Assembly (NCBI GenBank): GCA_016219425.1 | Contig: JACRNB010000011.1 | Span: 124,001 to 188,000 of the forward strand | Source: Betaproteobacteria bacterium | GTDB lineage: Bacteria > Pseudomonadota > Gammaproteobacteria > Burkholderiales > Thiobacillaceae | Length of the DNA: 64,000 bases | Reading direction: 5' to 3' | In this document: positions 10,697 to 18,305 of the stretch, one piece after another | Position numbering within the stretch: position 1 is the first letter of the stretch | Layout of the letters: every line of letters begins with the position of its first letter | Made by a program: the position numbers and the translations under genes | Notes under the pieces: model-generated | The model's database searches: none | What the model was told of the DNA's origin: nothing | What the model saw: the letters and a program-made list of their open reading frames with translations, nothing else

Positions 10697-12148
10697 ATGT
10701 CCGCCCACGACATCCGCTCCGCCGAGCGCCCCCCCTTCGACACCGTCCTGCAAACCATGGCCGATTACGTCTGCGACTACGACGCCGGCCAGTCCGCCCT
10801 GGCCATGGAGACCGCGCGCTACAACCTGATGGACTCCCTGGCCTGCGCCCTGATGGCGCTGGACTACCCGGAATGCACCAAGCTGCTCGGCCCCGTCGTC
10901 CCCGGCGCCACCCTGCCCGGCGGCACGCGCGTCCCCGGCACGGCGTATGAACTGGACCCGGTGAAGGCCGCCTGGGACATCGGCTGCCTGGTGCGCTTTC
11001 TCGACTTCAACGACACCTGGCTGGCCGCCGAATGGGGCCACCCCTCCGACAACCTGGGGGCCATCCTCGGCATCGCCGACTGGCTCTCGCGCAAGCGTGT
11101 GGCCGAAGGCCAGGCCCCGCTGGTGATGCAGGACGTGCTCAAGGCCATGATCCTGGCGCACGAGATCCAGGGCGTCACCGCCCTGGAAAACGCCTTCAAC
11201 CGCGTCGGCCTGGACCACGTCATGCTGGTGCGCATCGCCTCCGCCGCCGTCGCCGCCCGGATGCTGGGCGGCACGCGCGAAGAAGTGCTCAACGCCCTCT
11301 CCCACGCCTGGATCGACGGCTGTGCGCTGCGCACCTACCGCCACGCCCCCAACACCGGCGCGCGCAAATCCTGGGCGGCGGGCGACGCCAGCTCGCGCGG
11401 CGTGCGTCTGGCGCTGATCTGCCTCACTGGCGAGATGGGCTACCCCTCCGCCCTCACCGCCAAGACCTGGGGCTTTCAGGACAGCCTGTTCCGGGGCAAT
11501 GCACTGAAATTCACCCAGGGCTTCGGCGCGTATGTCATGGAAAACATCCTGTTCAAGATCAGCTACCCCGCCGAATTCCACGCCCAGACCGCCGTGGAAT
11601 GCGCCATGACCCTGCACCCGCAGGTGAAGGACCGCATTGGCGAGATCGCGCGCATCGAGATCGAAACCCAGGAAGCCGGCTGTCGCATCATCGACAAGAC
11701 CGGCCCCATGAATAACTACGCCGACCGCGACCACTGCCTCCAATACATGGTGGCCGTGCCGCTGATCCGGGGCCGCCTCACCGCCGACGACTACACCGAC
11801 GCCGGCGCCGCCGACCCGCGCATCGACGCCCTGCGCGCCCTCACCACCGTGAAGGAAAACCCGCGCTTCTCAAAGGAATACCTGGAGGCGGACAAGCGCT
11901 ACATCGGCAACAGCGTGCAGGTGTTCTTCCGGGACGGCACGGCCACGGAAAAGGTCAGCGTGGACGCCCCCATCGGCCACCGCCAGCGCCGCGCCGAAGG
12001 CATTCCCATCCTGATAAAGAAATGGGAAGCCGCCATCGCCGCCAAACTCTCCGCCAAAAAGTGCGCCACCCTGAACGCGATGTGCGCCGATCAGGCCGCC
12101 TTCGAGGCCGTACCGGTGCAGGAATTCATGGGGCTGATGGCGGTGTGA
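10697..12148 (+). CDS. prpD: 2-methylcitrate dehydratase
   Basis: MmgE/PrpD family (DYPECTKLLGP, LDFNDTWLAAEWGHPSDNLGAI). Confidence 0.95.
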   Translation: MSAHDIRSAERPPFDTVLQTMADYVCDYDAGQSALAMETARYNLMDSLACALMALDYPECTKLLGPVVPGATLPGGTRVPGTAYELDPVKAAWDIGCLVRFLDFNDTWLAAEWGHPSDNLGAILGIADWLSRKRVAEGQAPLVMQDVLKAMILAHEIQGVTALENAFNRVGLDHVMLVRIASAAVAARMLGGTREEVLNALSHAWIDGCALRTYRHAPNTGARKSWAAGDASSRGVRLALICLTGEMGYPSALTAKTWGFQDSLFRGNALKFTQGFGAYVMENILFKISYPAEFHAQTAVECAMTLHPQVKDRIGEIARIEIETQEAGCRIIDKTGPMNNYADRDHCLQYMVAVPLIRGRLTADDYTDAGAADPRIDALRALTTVKENPRFSKEYLEADKRYIGNSVQVFFRDGTATEKVSVDAPIGHRQRRAEGIPILIKKWEAAIAAKLSAKKCATLNAMCADQAAFEAVPVQEFMGLMAV

Positions 12149-12152
12149 TCCC

Positions 12153-12195
12153 TACTCCCCTCCCCCTCCGGGGGAGGGGCTGGGGGTGAGGGAGC
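12153..12195. repeat. Single arm of the same GC-rich repeat, copy 3
   Basis: ctactcccctccccctccgggggaggggctgggggtgagggag; second arm missing. Confidence 0.8.
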
Positions 12196-12271
12196 CACGG
12201 GGATACACCAATCCCCCTCCGGTCAGCCAGCGGCGCCACTCCGCTCCCAACCACCAAAGTCAGCGGGACCG

Positions 12272-12505
12272 TCACCTCCGTCCTCGCCGGCCCCAATAAA
12301 AAGGTCGCCGCTTGTGATGCGCGACCGCAGTAATCACCACCTCGTCGCCCGCGACGGCATAGATCAAGTTGTACGGAAATCGACGCAGGACAAATTTCCT
12401 CAACTCATCATCCACCGGACTGCCCAGGCCCGGCGCTTTGTCCTCGTAATAGCGCGCCGCTTCGCGAAACTCGATATCCGCCTCGGCGAGAAACCGGACA
12501 TTCAT
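12272..12505 (-). CDS. RelE/ParE family toxin
   Basis: MNVRFLAEADIEFREAARYYEDKAPGLG...FPYNLIYAVAGDEVVITAVAHHKRRPFYW. Confidence 0.92.
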   Translation of the reverse strand: MNVRFLAEADIEFREAARYYEDKAPGLGSPVDDELRKFVLRRFPYNLIYAVAGDEVVITAVAHHKRRPFYWGRRGRR

Positions 12506-12732
12506 TCGAGATCAGCCAAGGCCCGGCGAAACACCTCATCGGCGGGGATGGCCTCAACCTGCCCCGCCCGATACGCCGCCAGACGCCGCCGGGCTTCTTC
12601 GACCCAAAGTTTCTCCACTTCCGCCTCGCCCGGTTCATCCAGGCTGCCCAAGAGCTGTTCCGCCAATTTGGCGCGATCATCCAGGTCAAGTTCTCGGGAG
12701 AGGGGCAGGAGTTCATTCAATGTGGCGGTCAT
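12502..12732 (-). CDS. Putative addiction module antitoxin
   Basis: LSRELDLDDRAKLAEQLLGSLDEP...VEKLWVEEARRRLAAYRAGQVEAIPADEVF; overlaps toxin start. Confidence 0.9.
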   Translation of the reverse strand: MTATLNELLPLSRELDLDDRAKLAEQLLGSLDEPGEAEVEKLWVEEARRRLAAYRAGQVEAIPADEVFRRALADLE

Positions 12733-12902
12733 GGCTGCTTCTCCGAGTGATTTGGCACGGACGAAACGTGGACGGTTCCGCCTGTATCCGTCGCCACATC
12801 TGGCACGACAGGCTGACGGACGACAAACGGCGCGCCCGTCTGTTCGGCCATTCGATCAGCGCATTGCGGTGATTATTCAGTGGAGAACCAAATGCTCCGT
12901 TC

Positions 12903-12992
12903 AAGTGCGCCACCCTGAACGCGATGTGCGCCGATCAGGCCGCCTTCGAGGCCGTGCCGGTGCAGGCGTTCATGGGGTTGATGGCGGTGTGA
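12903..12992 (+). pseudogene. Duplicated 3' terminus of prpD (90 bp)
   Basis: 90-bp match, 4 mismatches, to 12059-12148 including the TGA stop. Confidence 0.95.
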
Positions 12993-13017
12993 CGGATGGG
13001 GGAGAGGGCGGGGCGCC

Positions 13018-14931
13018 CTACTCCCCTACCCCTGGGCCGGTCATGCCGTCGAAGCCCAGTTCCAGCGCCTTGGCGAGTTCGGCCTCGGTTTCCACGCCCT
13101 CGGCGAAGACCAGGATGCCGATCTGGTGGGCGATCTCGCACAGCCCCTTGAGGAAGGCCTGGTTGCCGGTATTGCGGTCGATCTCCTGGATGAAACCGGA
13201 GTCCACTTTGAGGAAACCCAGGCCGATGTCGTAGAGCAGGCCAATCTGGTTGAAGTGGGAGCCGTAATGCTCCAGCCCCACGCGCACCCCCAGCGGTTTG
13301 GCTGCGCGCACCAGGTCACGCAGGCAACTGACGCAGTGCAGGGCGCCCGCCTCGGGGATCTCCAGCCAGAGCCTGCCGGCGCAGGCGGGGTGTTCGCCCA
13401 ACCGTTGCAGCAGTCGCTCCTGGAACCCCTGATCCGCCACGGAATGGGCCGAAAGATGCACCCACAGACCGGGCATCTCTGGTTGCGCCGCCAGTTCAAT
13501 CAAGGCGAGTTCGATGGCCGCCAGGTCCAGTTCCTGCATCAGCCCCAGCCGCTCGGCCAGGGGCACAAACCGGCCCGCCGCCAGCCAGCCGCCCTTCTCA
13601 TGCAGGCGGATGCGCAGGGGGTATTCCCGGTGGAAGCCTGCCGCCCCGCGCAGGCGGATGGGGTGATGGGCCAGCTTCATGTTGCCGCCATCCATGGCAA
13701 AACGCAGGGCGCGACGCCAGTCTTCGGCGGTCACGGGGATGTCCGCATCCACATCCGATGCGGCTTCGCGCAGGGTGTTGGGGCCTTCGCTCTCGGCGCT
13801 GGCCAGGGCGGCGTCGATGCGGGAGAACAGGCGGGCGGGGGATTCCGCCGGGGCAAACTTGCCGTAGCCGATGCAGACGCCTGCCTGGGGCCCCGCGATA
13901 GGTTCCATCTCGCTCAAGAGCAGTTCCAGCAACTCCCGTAGCGTGGCGGTGTTGTCGCATCCCGCCGGCAACAGCAAGCCGAAGTCGCCGCCGGAGAGAC
14001 GTCCGGCAAAGGTGCCCACGCAGAAGGGGGTGATCTCGCCGATGGCGTGGCCCACATGGCGAATCATGTCGTCCGTGGCCTCGCGCCCCTGGTTGCGGTT
14101 GAGGTCGCCCAGGCCGGTCAGGCGCACGATGGCCATCACGCCGAAGGCGGTGTCCTCCGCCTCCAGGGCGGCCTGGACGTTGGCGATGAAGAATTCCCGG
14201 TTGGCCAGGCCGGTCTGCACATCAAAGTTGGCCACGCGCCGCAGCCCTTCGTACATGCGGGCGTCTTCCTCGAAACGGTCGCGCAGGCGGTTTACGGTGT
14301 CGTTCATGGCCGTGGCCAGATGGCGCAGTTCCGGCACGTCCGGCTCCGGAATGGTGACGAAACGGCGCTCGTTGATGGCCTGGGCCTGTTCGATCACGGC
14401 CTCCATGGGACGGCGGATGCGGCGCAGCACCAGGCTGCCCAGTACGCCGCCCAGCAGGCCGGCGCCAAGGATGGCGACGCTCATGAAGGTGGCGGTTTCC
14501 CACAGGGAGCGATAGGCGAAACTGCTGCGGCTCATCACGGTGAGGTTGCACAGGGGCCGCCAGCCGCCGCTGACCTGGGCCTGGCCGGGCAGGGAGCGGA
14601 TGGGCAGGAGATGCACGAACCAGGCGGGGGCGCCCGCATCCCGGTCCTGGTTGAATTTCTCCAGCAACACCTTGCCGTCCGGGCCGATGGCCAGGATGGC
14701 TTCGTAATGCCCGCTGTCGAACAGGGCGGTGAGGGCCAGGACGATGTCGTCCCGATCCGTCTTCTCGCTGCTCAGGGCCAGGGCCATGGCGCTGGCGTTG
14801 TCCTGGTTCTTCATGGAGAGCTGCGTCTCCAGATAGTCCCGTGCGTTGTAGAGGGAGGCGAACAAACTGGCGGCCAGGGCTACCAGCACGCTTGCCAGGA
14901 TGGAGATCCAGAGTTGTCGATACAGGGACAT
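13018..14931 (-). CDS. LapD-like membrane c-di-GMP receptor (periplasmic domain, HAMP, degenerate GGDEF and EAL)
   Basis: LapD/MoxY-type N-terminus MSLYRQLWISILASVLVALAASLFASLYNARDYLETQL; GGDF instead of GGDEF; REYPLR in place of EAL; EHYG in place of DDFG. Confidence 0.85.
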   Translation of the reverse strand: MSLYRQLWISILASVLVALAASLFASLYNARDYLETQLSMKNQDNASAMALALSSEKTDRDDIVLALTALFDSGHYEAILAIGPDGKVLLEKFNQDRDAGAPAWFVHLLPIRSLPGQAQVSGGWRPLCNLTVMSRSSFAYRSLWETATFMSVAILGAGLLGGVLGSLVLRRIRRPMEAVIEQAQAINERRFVTIPEPDVPELRHLATAMNDTVNRLRDRFEEDARMYEGLRRVANFDVQTGLANREFFIANVQAALEAEDTAFGVMAIVRLTGLGDLNRNQGREATDDMIRHVGHAIGEITPFCVGTFAGRLSGGDFGLLLPAGCDNTATLRELLELLLSEMEPIAGPQAGVCIGYGKFAPAESPARLFSRIDAALASAESEGPNTLREAASDVDADIPVTAEDWRRALRFAMDGGNMKLAHHPIRLRGAAGFHREYPLRIRLHEKGGWLAAGRFVPLAERLGLMQELDLAAIELALIELAAQPEMPGLWVHLSAHSVADQGFQERLLQRLGEHPACAGRLWLEIPEAGALHCVSCLRDLVRAAKPLGVRVGLEHYGSHFNQIGLLYDIGLGFLKVDSGFIQEIDRNTGNQAFLKGLCEIAHQIGILVFAEGVETEAELAKALELGFDGMTGPGVGE

Positions 14932-14940
14932 GGCGTCCTC

Positions 14941-16098
14941 CTACTCGAAGCCTTCCGCACGGGCGCGGCGGAGGGTCTCTTCCCAGATGGCCAGGTCGCC
15001 GGGTCCGCCGGAGCGGCCCTTTTCGTCCCAGACATGCAGGCTGTTGAAGCTGTACACCGGTTTCAGATCCGTGCGTTTCGAGGCCGGCATCACTTGGGAG
15101 ACGCGATGGTCGAGCAACAGGGGCTCGCTTTCCGCGGACTCGGAATAACTCAGGACCATGTGTACAAACCCGCTCCCGGAGGCGTGCGCCGGGCCGCCCT
15201 GGTCCCGCGTCTCGGCGCGGGATTTGACGTAGACCAGGCGCATCTTGTCCGCCGGTACGTTGAGGGCTTGCAGGGTGAAGTATTTGGCGATGACGAAGTC
15301 TTCGCTGTCGCCGCGCCCCGTGCCCAGCAGTTCGCCCAGGGTGGTCCAGTAATCCTCGCGCTTCCAGACTTCACGGTCTTCGGCGACGCGGATGCGCTGA
15401 TTGAAATAGTCGTTCACGCGCGCGAGCTGAACCTCCGCCGGCTCTTGCACCAGGGCTTCCACCAGCTTGCGCCAGTCCTTGTAGGCCTGCGCGCCCTTGC
15501 CGCCATAGCGCTTTGACAGGAAGGCCCCCAGCTTGTCGGTCTGCATGGCGATCAGGGTGGGTTTCTCCCCGGCCCGCTCGGGCGCGCGCCAGCTTTCCAT
15601 GAAGGCGATGACGCGGCTGGCGCGCACCTGGCCGGGGATGAACATGACGACCTCTCCAGTGGGGTCGTAGAGGTACGAAGTGGGGAAGAAATCCACCGGC
15701 CCCACCTGGCGATAGGCGCTGTTGGAGTCGCGGCGCGCGCCGCCGGCGACGATGGCGGTGTAGCGGATGTTGCTCTGGCTCATGGCGGCGCGGATGGCGT
15801 CCTCGTTGGGACCGTAGTCCAGACTGACGCCGATCACGGCCAGATCCGGACGTCGATTCAGCTCATTGAGGGCCGGTACGCCGATCTTGCACAAGGGACA
15901 CCAGGGCGCCCAGAAATTCACCAGCACCCAGCGGCCCCGAAAATCCGTCAGCCGTATCGGCTTGCCCTCGATGGAGGTGAAGGTGAACTGGATGGCCTTG
16001 GGTTCGGCGGCCCGGGCGGAGGCGCTCACTCCCAGCCAAACCGCAGTCAGCAGGAGGAGTGCGAGGCGAATTGCATACGGGATGCGACCGATCTGCAT
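14941..16098 (-). CDS. TlpA-like thioredoxin domain fused to LapG-like transglutaminase-like domain (DUF920/BTLCP)
   Basis: WAPWCPLCKIGVP Trx motif, then VNDYFNQRIRVAEDREVWKREDYWTTLGELLGTGRGDSEDFVIAKYFTLQAL and FVHMVLSYSESAESEPLLLDHRV. Confidence 0.85.
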   Translation of the reverse strand: MQIGRIPYAIRLALLLLTAVWLGVSASARAAEPKAIQFTFTSIEGKPIRLTDFRGRWVLVNFWAPWCPLCKIGVPALNELNRRPDLAVIGVSLDYGPNEDAIRAAMSQSNIRYTAIVAGGARRDSNSAYRQVGPVDFFPTSYLYDPTGEVVMFIPGQVRASRVIAFMESWRAPERAGEKPTLIAMQTDKLGAFLSKRYGGKGAQAYKDWRKLVEALVQEPAEVQLARVNDYFNQRIRVAEDREVWKREDYWTTLGELLGTGRGDSEDFVIAKYFTLQALNVPADKMRLVYVKSRAETRDQGGPAHASGSGFVHMVLSYSESAESEPLLLDHRVSQVMPASKRTDLKPVYSFNSLHVWDEKGRSGGPGDLAIWEETLRRARAEGFE

Positions 16099-16215
16099 CT
16101 GCTTGGCGCGCCCGGTCTTCAGGAGCCGCGCCCTACCCTTTCAATTGGAGAGCCTTGCTTAACTGTATGCCAGACCGCGCGAGGCAAGGAGACCTATCGC
16201 ATCCGCATGCCGCTT

Positions 16216-16450
16216 ATCGCCCGGCACAGCCGGGCTCCTACAAAAATCCGTCTGTCTGGGGTTGTGCGTTTATCGCCCGGCACAGCCGGGCTCCTACAAA
16301 AATCCGTCTGTCTGGGGTTGTGCGTTCATCGCCCGGCACAGCCGGGCTCCTACAAATCCGTCTGTCTGGGGTTGTGCGTTTATCGCCCGGCACAGCCGGG
16401 CTCCTACAAAACCGTCTGTCTCCTGTAGGAGCCCGGCTGTGCCGGGCGAT
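16216..16450. repeat. Four tandem ~56-bp repeats each with a GCCCGGCACAGCCGGGC palindrome, closed by an inverted copy
   Basis: Units start near 16216, 16272, 16328, 16382; inverted gtaggagcccggctgtgccgggcgat ends at 16450. Confidence 0.92.
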
Positions 16451-16457
16451 GCAACAC

Positions 16458-17903
16458 CTACATATCCAGCGCAGCAGGCCGATCCAGCGGGGTATGCCAA
16501 TGGTCGTCCGAGGCGGGTTCCGGGTGGAACCAGTTGAGCTTGGCATGCAGGCTCACCACGCTGCCGACGATGATCAGGGTGGGCGGCTTCAGTTCCGCCT
16601 GGGCCGCCAGGGCGGGCAGGGTGTCCAGGGTGCCGGTCACCGTGCGCTGGTTGAGGGTGGTGCCCTGCTGCACGATGGCGGCGGGGGTGTCGCCGGGCAG
16701 GCCATGCTTCTTCATCTCGTCGCACAGCGTCACCAGGCCCTTCAACCCCATGTAGATGACGATGGTCTGGCGCGGGCGGCAGAGCATGGCCCAATCCAGG
16801 TCCATGGTGCCGTCCTTGAGGTGGCCGGTGACCAGGACCAACGCCTGGGCGTGGTCGCGGTGGGTGAGCGGGATGCCGGCGTAGGACGCCACGCCCGCCG
16901 CCGCCGTCACCGCCGGGACTACCTGGAACGGGACGCCGTGCTCGCGCAGGGTCTCGATCTCTTCACCGCCGCGCCCGAAGATGAAGGGGTCGCCGCCTTT
17001 GAGGCGCAGCACCCGCTTGCCTTCCTGGGCCAGACGCACGAGGACCATGTTGATCTCGTCCTGTGGTATGGCGTGCTTGTCGCGCTCCTTGCCCACGTAG
17101 AGCCGGTCGGCGTCGCGCCGGCACATGTCGAGGATGGGGGGGGAGACCAGGCGGTCGTACACCACCACGTCGGCCTGCTGCATCAGGCGCAGGGCGCGGA
17201 AGGTGAGGAGATCCGGGTTGCCTGGGCCTGCGCCCACGAGATAGACCTCGCCCACTTCGGGCGCGGCCCCCTGGCTTTCGAGCATGGCCTGGAGGCTGGC
17301 CTCGGCTTCCTGTTCGCGCCCCGCAAACACCATCTCGGACACCGGGGAGAGGAAGGCTTTTTCCCAGAACTTGCGGCGCTCCGCCGTGGTAGCGAAGCGG
17401 GTGCGCACGGCCTGTTTGAAGCGCCCCGCCAGGGCGGCGAGGCGTCCGTAGCCGGCGGGGATGAGGGTCTCCAACCGCGCACGCAGCAGGCGCGAGAGCA
17501 CCGGGGCCGCGCCGCCGCTGCTCACCGCCACCATCACCGGGGAGCGGTCGATGATGCTGGGCATGATGAAGCTGCATACCTCGGGCTTGTCCGCCACGTT
17601 CACCGGGATGTGGCGCGCGCGCGCGGCGTCGTGCACCGCCTGGTCCCGTTCCCGGTCTTCGCTGGCGGCAAACACCACGTCCATGCCGTCGAGATGGGAC
17701 GGGGCGAAGGCCTGCTGCACATGGATCAACCGATCCGCCCCGCGCAGTTCGGCATAGGCCGGGGACAGGGGCTCCGGGGAGACGGCATGCACCCATGCGC
17801 CGGCATTGAGCATGAGGGCGGCCTTGCGCGCAGCGATGTCGCCGCCGCCCACCACCAGACCCTTGCGGCCCCGCAGGTCGAGGAAGATCGGTAGATAGTC
17901 CAT
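16458..17903 (-). CDS. cysG: Siroheme synthase (precorrin-2 dehydrogenase/ferrochelatase and uroporphyrinogen-III methyltransferase)
   Basis: MDYLPIFLDLRGRKGLVVGGGDIAARKAALML... and VYLVGAGPGNPDLLTFRALRLMQQADVVVYDRLVS. Confidence 0.96.
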   Translation of the reverse strand: MDYLPIFLDLRGRKGLVVGGGDIAARKAALMLNAGAWVHAVSPEPLSPAYAELRGADRLIHVQQAFAPSHLDGMDVVFAASEDRERDQAVHDAARARHIPVNVADKPEVCSFIMPSIIDRSPVMVAVSSGGAAPVLSRLLRARLETLIPAGYGRLAALAGRFKQAVRTRFATTAERRKFWEKAFLSPVSEMVFAGREQEAEASLQAMLESQGAAPEVGEVYLVGAGPGNPDLLTFRALRLMQQADVVVYDRLVSPPILDMCRRDADRLYVGKERDKHAIPQDEINMVLVRLAQEGKRVLRLKGGDPFIFGRGGEEIETLREHGVPFQVVPAVTAAAGVASYAGIPLTHRDHAQALVLVTGHLKDGTMDLDWAMLCRPRQTIVIYMGLKGLVTLCDEMKKHGLPGDTPAAIVQQGTTLNQRTVTGTLDTLPALAAQAELKPPTLIIVGSVVSLHAKLNWFHPEPASDDHWHTPLDRPAALDM

Positions 17904-17916
17904 GGCGTTCAGGGCG

Positions 17917-18285
17917 TCAGTTGTGGCTGCCGCAACCGCCGGAACCGCAGCCGCCGCTGCCGCAACCACCGCCGCCGCCGCCGCTGGAACCGCAACTGCC
18001 GGCGCTGGCCTTCATGAATACGAAACGGGATTCGCCGGGAGAGACTTCGCTGTAGTCGATGGTGACGTCGTCCAGCATGGGGGCGGATTGGGCGTTGACG
18101 AGCAGGGTGACGCCCCAGGAGTCCACGGCGGCGTCGTTGCTGCGCTCGTCGTCGAAGCCCATGCCGAATTCCAGCATGCCGGCGTCGTTGATGCGGGCGG
18201 CGATGCGCAGGCCCATGTTTTCGGCGCCGGATTGCTGCGCCGCCACGCGCACCTGTTCGGCGGCTTCTTTGGTCAGACTGATCAT
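17917..18285 (-). CDS. dsrR: DsrR-like IscA-family protein with Gly/Cys-rich C-terminal tail
   Basis: MISLTKEAAEQVRVAAQQ... A-type scaffold fold, adjacent to dsrN; tail GSCGSSGGGGGGCGSGGCGSGGCGSHN. Confidence 0.8.
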   Translation of the reverse strand: MISLTKEAAEQVRVAAQQSGAENMGLRIAARINDAGMLEFGMGFDDERSNDAAVDSWGVTLLVNAQSAPMLDDVTIDYSEVSPGESRFVFMKASAGSCGSSGGGGGGCGSGGCGSGGCGSHN

Positions 18286-18305
18286 TTCAGGGTTCCTTTC
18301 GTAGG

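Noticed and set aside
16216-16450. Possible CRISPR array (regular ~56-bp spacing of a palindromic repeat)
   Set aside because: The intervening 'spacers' are practically identical (aaaaatccgtctgtctggggttgtgcgttt), so this is a tandem REP-like repeat. It should not be linked to the Cas6-like gene.
16059-17894. 611-aa plus-strand ORF antisense to cysG
   Set aside because: Runs through tandem repeats and mirrors cysG; not a plausible protein.
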